Source: Raphanus sativus (Eukaryota > Streptophyta > Magnoliopsida > Brassicales > Brassicaceae). Taken from it: DNA of 64,000 nucleotides. The position numbers and the translations under genes were made by a program. The stretch is taken from positions 14,128,784 to 14,192,783 of the forward strand of contig NC_079511.1 of NCBI RefSeq assembly GCF_000801105.2. The letters are read 5' to 3'. The first letter of the stretch is position 1. Each line of letters begins with the position of its first letter. The notes under the pieces are model-generated. The model was not told the origin of the DNA and searched no databases. It saw nothing but the letters and a program-made list of their open reading frames with translations. Positions 1 to 13,000 of the stretch are shown here, in pieces.

Positions 1-657
1 CCTCATTTCTGAGATTACAACCCCAGAGATCAACTTGAGATGGTACTTCCCCCTTTTTTTTGTACCATACAAGATTTACCACCTTATCAATCTTTCTTCT
101 GACCAAAAAGCGGGGGTCTTATGAAGGTACCTGGACACAGCTGGTATGAAGAAGTCAATGGCATATGTTGTCAATGGCGTTTTCATCTTCTTGGCTTGGC
201 TGGTACTTAAGAAATAATCAACACTCTGCTCGTTTTAAATGCACAACATTTAGTGTCTACTTATCACTCTTTTTAACACTTTCTTGTCAGGTTGCTAGGA
301 TTCTACTATTCATATACATGTTTTATCATGTCTATCTCCACTACAACCAGGTAAACCTCATAATCCCCATTCTCGGCAGTCTCTTCACTACCTGACTGTT
401 TGATGAGACCTGATTGCATCAAAAACTTTCCTCACTAAATTTAACACACATTACAACGCTGTCAAATTTCCAGGTTTGTTTTGTTTGTTTATGTGATTGG
501 ATTCACTTTGTTTTGAATATAGGTTATGAGGATGCACATCTTCGGATACGCTCTGGTATTTGGTGTACCAGCTGCACTAGGTATCATGAACTTGGTATGG
601 TTCGGTAAGATTGTGAGAGGGGTGAAGAAAACGTTAGCAAAGAGATGTGAATGCTGA
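1..657 (+). CDS. TLC (TRAM/LAG1/CLN8) domain membrane protein, last four exons (partial)
   Basis: This is the 3' part of a multi-exon gene whose beginning lies left of the window. Exons that join in frame are 1-42, 127-202, 291-350 and 523-657, ending in TGA at 655-657. The introns are GT-AG, of 84, 88 and 172 nt. The first exon reads LISEITTPEINLR; the tryptophan codon is split across the first intron. The remaining exons give three hydrophobic stretches (beginning MAYVVNGVFIFLAWL, RILLFIYMFYHVYL and HIFGYALVFGVPAALGIMNL) and a basic tail ending KRCEC. A 'SE-TTP--NLRW' motif before the last membrane helices is typical of plant TLC lipid-sensing proteins of the At1g31300 type. The family consists of polytopic membrane proteins, and the exact function of this member is not established. 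The neighbouring trihelix gene supports collinearity with Arabidopsis At1g31300-31310. The family call is fairly secure; exon borders come from frame and splice sites only. Confidence 0.82.
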
Positions 658-2055
658 GATTGGTGAGAGTCCACCTCGCAATGTTGTACCATCAGACCAA
701 ATCATCATTTTCTTCTACTTCTGACATATGTCTCTTCTCTCTAGTGTAAGTAGTCTTTTTGTATGATGGAGAAAAACAAAAAAATGAAACGATCCTCTGA
801 CGTCTTTGTAAATGATCTCTTTACGTTTTTTATTATACGATGTAACTCTGTTTTCGTTCTAATATCTTTATCCCTAGGGTTTAATGTCTCATACATGAGT
901 AGTTTAATCAGAAAATCGATACAGTAGTGCCAAGATGATTGAACAATTTTGGTTTACGTTTGGAGTGCTGATAACTAGAAGAAAATCATTTGGAAACCGG
1001 TTACTATTTTCTTTGGCTCAATCAATAGCATTAACTATGAGATATCCCATTATATTCCATAGGCATGAATACATCTTGATTCCTTATACACATACTACAA
1101 TCTCTATAACGAGAAATAAACGTAGTTCGCTGGAATATTAGGGGTATTTACACGCGGTTAGTGAGGCCCATCGTGAAATAGATGTGGTGATTGGCTCATA
1201 GGCCTATCATGTGACTAAAAGTAGTGTCGCATGGGGCAGTGTCTACAGAATGTGGTAGCAGCCACTTCCTCCATTCGATTGGGGGTGAACTGCGCCTCAG
1301 GATGAACTCCGGTGTTGAGAATTCGATTGAAAACTCTCTCAACTAGGCCTCGGGATGAACTTTGAAGTTGAGTCCCGAAGACTGGAAATTCAACCTAATA
1401 ACAAAAAAAATTTCTAACTAGTCGAGTTACTACATTCCTTGGTTGACTTCAGATCGAAAGAAATCCAGTGAGTAGAAGAGATATTGCAGATAGGCGAATG
1501 AATGACTAGCGCCGGAAATGGGCCAAAAAAACATGAGCGCCCCTACAATCTTTCTAAAGAAACAAGCGAGAAACTTAACTTTATAACTCCCAAAAGCTTG
1601 CATCCTAAAATCGGAAAGAAAATATTATTTAGAATTCAAACCACATATCTAAGTGTAAAAATCTTTAAACCTTGATCACTAGACCAAGTGCTTCCACATC
1701 ACAATAATACTTATCTCCAAAAATATTTATTCGTACGTAGATATTAAGTTCTCTTCTTAGACAAAACTTATGGCAATCTACAAATAAAAACAAAGTTATG
1801 TAGTTGATTGTAAATATATAATCAGAAATACATTGTCTGTTTTTTGTTTTGTTATATATTTTATTTTCTTTTGTTTATTTAAAGCAGAAAGGAATAGTAA
1901 TTCGTTTCGTTATTTTTTTGCCAAAGGAATAGTGTGTTCTTACTAAAATTAAACTACTAATTAATCAGAATACAAACGTGACCAATTCTGTAAATATTTG
2001 ATTAAGAAAAATGCTTAATATAAAGTTAATTAAGTATTTCGAAATTAATTACAAA
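658..2055. other. 3' flank of the TLC gene, no gene seen
   Basis: The first few hundred bases are the presumed 3' UTR and downstream region. A stretch at about 1140-1560 is richer in G and C than its surroundings and contains two similar phrases with GGATGAACT (about 1301 and 1351). All frames are broken and I recognise no family. It may be an old transposon scrap. Confidence 0.4.
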
Positions 2056-2915
2056 TTAGATCATGATCCGCGCGCCTCCTGCGCGGATTTATCTTTTGAT
2101 TCACATATTTTATATACATGTATATTATTTAAGATTTACAATATAAAAAAGTTAGAATGATCCGGAACCAAAAAAATCGACCCGGACAAAAAAAAATCAA
2201 ATACCTATTTAGATGAGAACTCGAAGAACTCATACCTGAAATGAACATATTTATACCCGACCCAGTGAGTTAAATTTCAAACATAATATCTTTTGTTATA
2301 TTTTTAATTCATTGTTTTGGGTTGGTGAGATTTACTATTTATTCGGAAGATTTTTGGCTAACTTAATGGTATATATTCGTAAGTTTCTTTTTTTTCTGAA
2401 CATGAAAAAAAAAAAGATTTGGGTCTTGATTAAATTTATCTTATATAACAAATTTCTGCTATAAATAATTTTTATAAAAACTAATTTGTAACAGTAATAT
2501 CATTTTTGTTATAAATTAGTATATCATGGTTTATAGGTTCAAAGTATATAGTTAGTCGTATAGTATTGATAATATTGATAGATGCAAGTTAATGAATACA
2601 TATAATATATTGTATTATTAGTAATCTGTCGTATAGTATTATATGTTAGTAGATGTATTATTAATAATCTATCTTATAGTATAATATGCTAGTGGATGTA
2701 TCTAGCTTATAGTAAAATATATGCAATATAAGGAAATATGCGTAGTGGATATAATAATAAGGTAAGAAGTAAAAAACTATGATAATGATTGATATTAATT
2801 ATTTATAAAAAGGCATGTCTAATAATAAGTAGATTAATATAGCAATAATTATATAAGGTCCAACTTTAAAATCTACCTAGAAGAAGTTGTAATGTTTCTG
2901 TTTTAATAAGATAGA
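2056..2915 (-). mobile_element. Short non-autonomous Helitron
   Basis: On the minus strand the element starts TCTATCTTATTAAAACAGAA just after an A (2915/2916). It ends with a GC-rich hairpin (ATCCGCGC-AGGAG-GCGCGCGGAT, + strand about 2065-2089), then CATGAT and CTAA at 2059-2056, followed by T. A 5' TC, a 3' hairpin about ten bases before CTRR, insertion between A and T and no target duplication are the defining Helitron marks. The 860-bp interior is AT-rich and carries no Rep/helicase ORF, so it depends on a helper. Confidence 0.8.
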
Positions 2916-2942
2916 TGTCTACACTGAGTTAATAGTCATAAC

Positions 2943-3958
2943 TAGGGATGAACATAATATCAAGATCTAAAACCCAAACCCGAACAAAGTCCAAAATATC
3001 TGCATATGTATTGAATTAAATAAAATTGAATATGTGAACCTAGTACCCGATGAATATCCAAAATAACCAAAAATATAATATATATATAACTTGAACTATT
3101 GCACACTAACCCTATAAATAGAGTTTCTATAGGTCTGGCATTCGGGGTTCCAATCGGGTTTTGGTTTTGTCTAATCAAGTTCAGCTTTTCGGGTTCATCA
3201 AAATCAGCATCATTCGGGTTATATGAAAATTTGGTTCAGGACCGGTTCGGTTTCTATCGGGTTCAGATCGAGGTTAGTAAATATTCAAAGAATCGGTACA
3301 ACCCAATGTACTTTCGGGTTTTGAGTCTAAACCGATTTAAAAATACTTGATTTGTACCTACTTTGTAACCAAAACCTAAGTAAAAATCGGTTTTTCGGTT
3401 TTAAAGTATCTAATATGTACTTATTTTGTAACCAAAACATAAGTAAAATTAATTCAAATATAAGAAACAAATATCAAACATGATCATTCAAAATCAAATC
3501 AAAGGTAAACATAGTTATTGCTGGAAAGAAAGCCAAATAAATAAAAGCATAAATCAAAAACCAAGTTCTCACTTAATGAGAAACATTATCAATGAAAACA
3601 AAAATCTAAAAACTTTAAGTTTCAACCGCCACCTTCAACCATCAACCTTCATGTAATAGAACCATGAACCTTCATGTAATAGATAATTATTTTAAATGTT
3701 CATTATATCTTAGTGTATTTTGGGTACATATTAGAAATTGAGATCATGTTTGATACAAGATTTTTTTGGGATTTTGAATGTTTCGGATTCTATCGGATAT
3801 CCATTTAGGTTCGGGTTCGGTTCGGATAATGCCCATAACCGGAAATACCATAAAACAAGATACAATCGGTATTTATGTCGGGTTCGGATCGTTCGGATTC
3901 ATTTTTATCGGATCAGTTCGGTTTAGATTTTTGGGTTCGAACCTTTTTGCCCAACCCT
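2943..3958. mobile_element. hAT-like element debris rich in TTCGGTTC/ATCGG motifs
   Basis: The left edge reads CTAGGGATGAAC and the right edge, reverse complemented, reads CCAGGGTTGGGC, which resembles hAT inverted termini. The interior has two blocks (3110-3350 and 3775-3945) dense in GGTTCGG and ATCGGGT motifs, common in non-autonomous Brassicaceae elements. No matching 8-bp target duplication was found, so the two ends may belong to different insertions. Short ORFs here look like chance. Confidence 0.4.
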
Positions 3959-6175
3959 GGCTTTCTGAAGAAAAAAAAGATGACTCACTCATAATTTGAT
4001 AATTAAAATGATTTATATTATATGTTGGAGTTTGGAGCAACAAGAGAAACATATTCAAATTCCTTCTTCCAAACATAAAATTTGCAGGAAACAGCTAAGA
4101 TTAGAGAAAATCCAATGTAAACCGAGAGAATAAAACGTAAATTGCGTATGTTAAAAGAGAAGACCGAGTTTGATCTTGTTTCTCAGAAGGTCATCACAAA
4201 ATTCGGATATTAGGTAATATTTAAAATAATCGAATTCGAAATAAAAAGATTTTGAATCTGATTTGATATGTTAAAATATCCGATCAGGTTATAGATGTAT
4301 ATACCAAAACATCAAAAAATCTGAAATATCTTTTTTTATTAACCTAGAGGTATCTTAGATCCATAAAAGGCTCAGACTAATCCTTTAAACGGAGGTGCAG
4401 TCCACGGATAAACCCTTTCTCTGGACATTTAAATGGACTCTAAAACATGGATACATATTCGTGTTAGGTGACAGGAATAATTGTGATTTAGTTTCGCACA
4501 GGAAATGGATCAAACCTGAAACATGTTAGTGTCTCAACCACGCTTTCTTACCATCCGACCACAATCACCAAGTCCAAATGTCTTATCTTAACTCGAACTT
4601 ATATCCTAACGTTCAAGCCTAGTCGTAACCACATACATTTTGTCTTTTTCTGTATATCAGTCTCAATAATCCCTTTTAAATCACATAACAAGATTCTTGT
4701 AGATTTGATTTCAGGTACATTTTGGTGTATCGTAACGGACAGGTCTCTATCTAAAATATTTTTTATTTAATATTATGATCATAAAATATTTTTTATTTAA
4801 TTTTATGATCATTATTTCAACACAGCTCACTTTCACTGTAGAAAAGCTGCATCTGAAGGGTGTGGGGGAGAAAAAGAGGAGCACTTTTGGCCATAGATTA
4901 CAACAGTATACTTCATTTTCTTTCTAATTACATTATATATATTTATATTGCTTCTGAAATTGGCCCATTGTGAGTTATTGTTGTGACCCCTCATGGGTTC
5001 CTTTTATTTCCCTTTTACACTAACAAATAAAATATTGAACTATCGTATTCAAAAGATGGACCTTACGTGTGTTTATAGGATCTGCATTGTCTCTATATCT
5101 AAATAAGCATGGTTATTCAAGTCTAACTTTAGACTCATTGTTTTCCATTAAGTACAATTTAGATTTTGAAAGTATGATTAAGATAACTAAAATTCAAACC
5201 CTCCCAAAACCCACTATGAGTCTATGATATGAACTTTTAACTGTGGTTGGAGTATGTATGTGGTTTGTGTCTAATTTCTTCATGTTTTCAAATACAGTAG
5301 GATGTCTTCTCAGTTTTATAATGTTAAGAGTTTGCGGAAATGAAGGTCTTCTAGACTTTGTTATAAGCTAAAAACAACTATTCACATCGTTTTTCATTTA
5401 CCAGGATTACTATATTTAATGCATTGAAGAGAGAGAGGGAAGAATGAGAAAGGGAGCCAATAATACTCTCAAGAATGGCCTCCACACTCTTCCCCTTCCT
5501 TTGACTGCTCTCTCTGCACACTTTGACCACTTTCTCTCTCACTCAAATGCTTCCCTACGCTCCTCTTTATGCGCGTTCACTCTCACGCTCCGCATTCCCT
5601 AAAGCTCACATACACGTAGCTTTTCTTTTTAATTGCATGATTAGGTCCATAATTAGGTATCGACGTACTCCGATATATGTCTTTTAGTTCAAACTAATGC
5701 TAAGTTGAGTGGTCACTGCAGCTGTTTGGATAACCTATCAAACGGTCCAAATCAATGATACTTTAATTTGTATGCCCTCTTATCGGTGATCACGAATAGA
5801 ATGTAGTTAACTCATACATATTTCAAACGATTAGTACAGATAGGGACTTGACCTAATAAACAAGAAGGGTCTTGACCTACTTAAACAAGAAGTTTTCTAA
5901 GCACCTTAACTTGGTGTATTTATTCTATAGAAAGATAATATATTCATAAGTCATAACCATATTTTATGAATCAAATCAAAACTTATCTCAAAACATATCG
6001 CATCCTTATGATACGAGAATTCTGATTTTAACCAGGTATAGTAGTAATCAACAATCATATTTTAATTAATATTGCATGGATTCACAAATTCATTTACTTC
6101 AAAGGAAGAATAAAACTTAAATACCACTTTACGTACTTAAATCACTTCCCTAATCAAATTAACAAATTTATGATA
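3959..6175. other. Intergenic, with a 30-bp tandem duplication
   Basis: No gene was recognised. A 30-bp unit is repeated head to tail at 4752-4781 and 4782-4811 with one mismatch. A pyrimidine-rich block of higher GC lies at about 5450-5620 and includes CTCTCTCT runs and TTGAC cores. It may be regulatory DNA belonging to one of the flanking genes, but nothing decides that. Confidence 0.4.
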
Positions 6176-7688
6176 TTATGATGGACCTCCTTGCTGCTGA
6201 TTATTATGGTGAGAAGAAGAAGCCAAAGCGAAAATGGAGCTCGCGAGCTTATTAATGGCTTCCACTAATCCATTCATTCCTTCTCTGTTAATCTGAACAT
6301 TTGATTCTTCGATCATCAGTCTCCTCTCTTCTAAGCTCATGACTTCTTTATGTCTCCGTTCTTGTCTCTCCTCACTCTCCCTTATCGCGTTTGCGATTAG
6401 AGACGCACTTCTGGAAAACGCAGCAGCCACTACAGTCTCACCTTCCTCCGTTTCTGCATTATCTATGCCGGCCCCGCTTGGACCGGCGGTTGTTGTCGGA
6501 ACTGTTCTCCTTCGCTTCGCCCGAGATGTGTCTGGATGCTCACTCGTATCAGAATCTGAGCTAGTATCCTTTTTCAAAAATATTTATATTTTTAATACAG
6601 TCCAAACCAAAATACTTGTCAATATCAGTTATTAATAATGTAATGAAATATTCTTCCTACTGAAAATAATAAAGTGATTATTTATGACTTGCGTAAAATT
6701 AAAGAAGAACATTAACTTTATAAATTCAAAAAGAAATGAATTTAGTTGTATATTTGATAAGTTTAGGTTTAATTGGAATACTTATAGTAAATTACATGTC
6801 GACGTTTTAATGCTGTCTAATATAATAAAATTGTAAATCTTATTTTGTTTGAAAATTATAAATTCGAACTTGATTAGAGCATAGAAGTTAAAGAAAAGAA
6901 AGAAAGAAGGTACCTACTGTGGGCAGTATTGGCTGCGCATGAAAAGAAGGCGGTTGAGGAGGTGACAAAATTAGCGGTCGTGGTTGCAGCGCTTGAGACG
7001 GTGGAGGTGGGGGCGGTGGCGGCGGCTGCGGCTGGAGAGGTAATAAAACATGAGGCTGAATCATTTGATGTATCTGAACAAATCCTAAACCTTGTTGTCG
7101 TTGTTGTATCATTTTTTGGATTTGTAGTCCACCGCCCGAACTGTTTCCACTTGCTGCTGCAGCAGCGACTGCTGCGGTTACAGTGGTTGCGGCGATCAAA
7201 GAAGGGTGCGTTTTACTCTCCACCACATCAAACAGCGCTTGGTATATTTGAGGCGACATGTTACTCGGTAAGTTCCTCTCTTTCCTCTCACTCTTCTCCA
7301 TCGTCCAATACGTCCCCGTCTCCGCAGCAGCTGAAGATGAAGACTCTGCGGCAAAAGACGACTCTACCCTCCTTCTCTCATACTCTCTTACCTTTTTGTA
7401 ATCTCTCATGAGATTGTCCCACTTGTCATTACACTGATTCTGACTCCTCATACAACCTTTCCTCCAACAGTAATCTTCTATCCATTTCCACCGTAACTCC
7501 GCCGGTTTGTTACCACTACTACTTTGGCTATCATGTGAGTGTTCCGGCGCCGGAAGGCCGATGGACCGCCGCATCCGCCTCTCATCGTCCATCTTCTTGG
7601 CTTCAATGAGAACCATCGTCTCATTTAGTGTCCAGTTCCCTTTTCTGTACTCTCTCATCATAACCAGCCCACCACTTTGGTCAGCCAT
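6176..7688 (-). CDS. Trihelix (GT-factor, Myb/SANT-like) transcription factor
   Basis: This is a nuclear DNA-binding protein of about 387 residues in two exons. Exon 1 is 7688-6918 and exon 2 is 6568-6176; the 349-nt intron has donor GTAGGT and acceptor AAAAAG, phase 0. Residues about 14-105 form the trihelix domain: a helix beginning GNWTLNETMVLIEAKKMDDE, then RWKWIEDYCWRKGCMRSQNQ, then CNDKWDNLMRDYKKVREYE, with the spaced tryptophans of the family. Next come a serine/alanine-rich linker, a glutamine stretch (QKMIQQRQQ), a run of nine prolines and a nuclear-signal-like RAKRRR in exon 2. The C-terminal EESEERQERRHKE helix is probably a coiled coil. The start MADQSGG is the first ATG after a GA-rich leader at 7700-7760. 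It fits the At1g31310 type beside the TLC gene. Targets are unknown. The exon 2 border is inferred. Confidence 0.85.
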
Positions 7689-9089
7689 GTGTGTTCTTTA
7701 AATCTTGAAAAAAAAATCAAGAACTAGAGAGAGAAAGGGAGAGATTAGTGTTTAGAGAGAAAGAAAGGCTTTTGGTAGGTGTTGGAGAAAGGGGAGAAGA
7801 AAGGGATTGTCTTGGGGTGGGGATAGGTGTAGTGTTGTTAGTGTGTGTTTAAGTTTTGGGATACTTTGATTTGATTTTATTTATTTTCATGTGAATGAGA
7901 AGACTGGTCAAAATCTTTGTACGTACTAAGATTGTCACAAAGTGCAAAAAAAGGACAATGCTTGCGAAATTGGAAGGCAAGTGAAAAGGAAAAATAGAAA
8001 ATCTAAGTAGCTATCCCATTCATTCATTAAATTGAATTGTCTCTTTTTCTTCTTCTTTTTCATATAAAATTTTCAATTTATTCATTCATTTATTTCTCTT
8101 TGGGGACAGGAAATCTTATGTGAATCTAGCATTTCTAGTTATGTGCAAAAATTCAAATAGCAAGTAAATGGGTCATGTTTCATAAAATCTACACTTCTTT
8201 GTTTTTTTTTCAATATCGTATTCGTATCATATATTTTTACTGACTAGGATATAATATTATGTTTTGTAATTGGGTTACGGTAGTTCTCATGCCCCCGTTA
8301 TAAACACTGCTTTTACGGATCATATAGCCATAGTTGATATTTGACACAATGATGATTTAATATTTTTACTGATTTATGTTGCTTAGTTTTGTTTCGAATT
8401 TTCAAAATTAAAAAAGTAATTCATTTAAATATTTTTAATAGTGGATTAGTGACTAAAATACACAATTAAAAAAAAATCATTTAAAAGATGATAAAGTTAT
8501 ATATAATAAATAAATATTTTAAACTGGAATATTATGATTACTAATTACTATTTACTAATTACTTATCATAATTTAATTTTTTAATAATTTAAACTAATTT
8601 TTTAAAAGATAATTCTGTCAACACTATTATGCTATAATTTTTATTACTAATTATATTGAACTCGTGATTTTGTACTTTTCTTATAATAATGTGATTTTTA
8701 TATTTTATAATTATATAATAAGTACTGTTTAAGGTGGTGTTATTCGATCAGTGATTCACAATCCATCTTATTTTAAAATTTTAAGTTCAAGAATTCTAAA
8801 ATCTCTGCAGTATATCTTAGATTTTGAGTTTACTTATTTATTCATGAGACTCCATAAGAGATGATTTGAAATCAGTTGAAAATACAAAGAATTTGAAAAT
8901 CCTTAAAAGTTGAATAACACTAGATTTTAAAAATTGGTTTTAAATCTTTCATTAAATAACACTAGATTTAAAAATAGAATTTAAAATCATCATTCGAATA
9001 ACAGTAGATTGTGTTTAGATTTAAATTCTATTAAATACTTTAGAATTACAATATAATCTATACATGTTTTAAACTTAATATTAATCACA
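7689..9089. other. Trihelix gene 5' leader/promoter side and AT-rich intergenic DNA
   Basis: GAGAGA-rich sequence at 7720-7800 fits a 5' leader for the minus-strand trihelix gene. Further out, 8735-9010 contains repeated 'AATAACACTAGATTT' and 'TTATTCGAT' phrases in both orientations, consistent with decayed MITEs. No gene was seen. Confidence 0.35.
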
Positions 9090-9560
9090 AAATGTAATGA
9101 TATTAAAATAATTTTAAGGTTTTAAATCATCAATAATGATTATTATATCATTAATAAGAGCTTACAAATCAATATATAAATATCTATATAAAATGTTATA
9201 AATATTTATAAAACCATTTATAAAAAAGAATTTCTTGTTATTCATAGGAGTTTACAAAATGTTTATGATGGTTAATAGGTTTTAAATCATCACAAAAAAT
9301 TTTAAAAACTATATAAAATTATTTATAGGAGTTTACAAAATATTTATAAAATCTTTATAAAATTATTTAAAGTTAAGATTTGAAATTATTGATCATTGAT
9401 AACAAATTATTTTCTTGAGTTATAAACCCATTTATTAGGATTTATGAAACTATTTATAAAGATTTATGAAACTATTTATAAGGATTCTAAAACTTCTGAG
9501 AAATAATTCATAAAAATTTAAAATTTGTAAATATTTTATGTATCATTTATAATTGTATAG
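9090..9560. repeat. Degenerate AT-rich repeats
   Basis: Variants of TAGGAGTTTACAAAAT and TTTATAAAATCTTTATAAAA recur at irregular spacing. There are no open reading frames and no clear boundaries. Confidence 0.45.
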
Positions 9561-9958
9561 TTTCCTTTCTAATAGGTTTTAAATGTTATCAAATCAGAAT
9601 CAATCGCAAAATATTATTTTCTTACAAGTTCATCATTTTCAAAAACTTTTTTAAAATCTCAAAAAAAAACAAAATTGTTTTGATTTTATGTAAAAGAAAA
9701 TAACCATAAATTTACATCAATCATAAAAAATCTAAAGAATATTATGAATAAAAAGTATATTCCTAAATTTATGAATTTTTTATATTCTTAACTTTTTTAT
9801 TAAATCAACAAAATTCACATATATATTGTTTTGTTTCTTTTTAATAATTTTTTTGTGGGTTTATATTTTAGTTGCAAGTGTGGGTCTATTTGTCACATTA
9901 GTTGATGTTTTGAATTTTAATAATTTTTATGGACGAAAAATTAATCTACAAACCAATT

Positions 9959-9962
<4 letters not shown>

Positions 9963-9999
<37 letters not shown>
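9963..9999. repeat. (TA)n microsatellite
   Basis: An uninterrupted TA dinucleotide run of about 37 nt, in AT-rich intergenic DNA. Confidence 0.95.
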
Positions 10000-10002
<3 letters not shown>

Positions 10003-13000
10003 CTAACAATAATGTTATAAAACAATTTAATGAAATATTGATTTGTAAAAGATGTAAGAAAATTTAACTAACTACTACATAAATCCTATTTAAAATTTTA
10101 AAAATATCAATAAATAAAATATTTTTATATTTTAGCTACCAAAAATTCACTTTCGGTTTTAAAATATTAAAAATATTATCGTAGACTAAAAACACAAAAT
10201 ATTATATTATATCAAAATTTGTACCAGCAAATTTGCGGGCAACCACCTAATTTTAATCGAATGAAAGGAGTGCTACATTTATTAATCAATCAGTTATGGT
10301 AATGGCAAAGACATCTATTTCAACTTCTGTGACAGTTGTATAACTTGTATTTTGTGTAACAATATTTGCAACCATAATTGTCTACTTCAGTAAATTACCA
10401 CACATACTTTCTCATCTGATCGATGTATTTAAACGGCTAAAACCTTTAGAGATTTTCAATCCTCAGTCTATTTCTTACTATAAAATGGATTTAGTATACA
10501 AATTATTCCAACATACTCTATTTTTATTTTATAACAGAGTAAAAATGTGGTTATTATATAAATAATATAATGTATTTATTTTTTTGTTCATTACATTTTA
10601 CTTCAAAAATGAAGTAAAATTGAATTCTATTATAGAATTACTTAATTTTTATAGAAAACAGAATAATATATTAAATATGTTCTTAAAATTTATGGTAATG
10701 TGATATACAGTAAATAAATGATAAGAAGAGTAATAAAAAGAGTTAAAATGGAGGACATATATCAAATGTCTTCTTGATGTTAGATTTTTATAGAAGATTG
10801 ATCCTGAAATTTAAGGGACCGAAAAATGGTATTTTGAAAAATTTCAGCTAATTTTTTTTTTTGTGTAAATTTGGGTGTCTAAAATTTTTTTGGGAAGTTT
10901 TGTCTATGTAATTTTTTAAAAAAAGTTAGAGAGCTCAAAACTAATAGTTCATTAGGCTTAACTGATGACCGACCCAGGCTTGACTGATGACCGACCTTGA
11001 ATTTTGCATCACCTATGGTTACATAAATACTAGAAGATTATATCTTATTATATAAAAAGTATTTAGACCGAGGTAGAGCTATAAATAAGATATGTCTAGG
11101 AACGACAATTAGAACAGTGCGATTCGATGTTTCTAATTAGTTTATGACCACATAATATTTCATAAACGGTCTTAACCAACAAGGCAAATGCATGAGTGAT
11201 GTATCTGTTTTCAAACTTAATCCATTTTTTTACCAGAAAAAAGGAGATTGAAAGATTTTGGAGGCATCCTATGTAGATTTTGGAGGCATCCATTTTAATT
11301 AAGAAATTTAAGGAATATATACATTTCTCAAACTTCTAAAAGCTATTGGCTTTCTATGATTGCTTCTCATACTTTCTTTTCAAAAAGCTTTGATTTACGA
11401 ATCTCTAATTCACGTGCACAAGCTATAAGTAGAATAGTTACCTTTTAATGTCATTGGCTACAACACTTGATAGAGTAGGTGAATGCTTACTTTTCATATT
11501 TACATAATCGTAATATAGTTTTTGAAGAAATAATTTTACATAGGGAAATTGTAATATAGTTGGAATATCGTAACATAAAATATAGTTGGAATATTGTATA
11601 TATATTCCAAACAAAGGGAAATAGTTTTGATTAGATTCTTTTACACAAAGATTTTATAAATGCTGGATGTCTTAGAGCACAATTAACGATGAATCTCTCA
11701 ACTTTAGTTTCTAAACTATTTTATATAATATTGTATATATTTTAACTATGTCACTAAATTTAAATGTTAAAAGTTAAAACACATCTAACCACTAAAAATG
11801 AAGCAACTGTAGAGATTATCTATCATGTCTTCTTTAAAAAAATTATAAAGAAATGGTTCTCAGTTTTGTTGTATCTTTCTCATATTTTTTATTATTCTAT
11901 CTTTTTACTTGAGAAATTATTTTAAGAAACCATTGCTATTGCTACTCTTACACTACCCTAAACACATTTTTATTTTATAAAATTTTAATTATAAAAAAAG
12001 AAATAGGGATTGGAATTTTGCTCAAAATGTGTTCTTTTTTTATAATAGAAGAATACATTGTAACAACATTTCCACCGATCTATTTTCACATATAATATAA
12101 ATTATTAAAACCGAAATGGATTGAAAATGTTATTAAAGACTAATATTGAAAAATAGACTGTCTACAGGTAACCATATGAGATCATTGTTGATATCAGTCT
12201 AATACGATTACTTTCTGTATAGAATGCAAGTAAAAATAACTCTCTTATTACTTCAAGGGAAAACTTACTCAAAACCTCAAAGACTTACAAACTCCCACAC
12301 GTCATTCATAACTCGATGATAGTGTAGATATATCAAGCTAAACACAAAACATAATATTAAAGATAATGATCCTATTGTTTGTAGATAACTCCTAAAACAA
12401 CTCCTCATCTTTATCTCCATTCTCGGATAAACTAGGATCTCTTTTAGCTTAAACTGCAGCGACTCTTTAGGCATTATGTATCATCTTCAAGCTTATCTTA
12501 ACAATCATGAGGATAAATACAAAATTGTCTGTTTTGTAGAGAACCAAATGAGATAAGAGATCTTTTGTTCTTTGCCTATCCATAGACTTACACTCTCTGG
12601 TTTGAAGTGGTGGATACGTTGCTGGGGAAGCCTCCTGACCCTGACTGGGAAAGCACTCTCGATCGAACACCTAATAAATCATAGTTTCAGCTACCTTGGC
12701 TACATTTTTTTTTAGGTTAGTTTTCCAAGTTACAATCTGCGTATATGGTATGGTGAAAAAGAAATAAAAGAAAGCATCTCAAGAAGCCCCCACAGTACAA
12801 CCATTTGGATAAGATTATTGACAAAACAGTTCAGAATAAAATTATGACCATGAGATATTGAGAGAAAACGCGTTTGAGGGATCTTATGCAGGAATGGTAC
12901 CGTGCACATACATAGATTTTAGAGATTTTGTTTTCGGTTTTTAAATTCCTTTATACACAAACATTTTTTCATTGAAGATTAATAAATTTAGCATTTTATC

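Noticed and set aside
1141..1560. GC-richer block after the TLC gene as a gene fragment
   Set aside because: All frames are interrupted and no motif was recognised.
5450..5640. Possible miR156-type precursor in a CTCTCTCT-rich block
   Set aside because: Some resemblance to GCTCTCT phrases, but no paired TGACAGAAGA arm and no convincing hairpin.
6339..7411. Plus-strand ORFs over the trihelix gene
   Set aside because: Antisense shadows of the trihelix exons, whose minus-strand reading has a clear domain.
12602..12690. LINE polymerase C-terminal scrap (KPPDPDWEST)
   Set aside because: Only about 25 residues, no supporting flanking coding and no A tail or target duplication, so it was left as a note in the intergenic entry.
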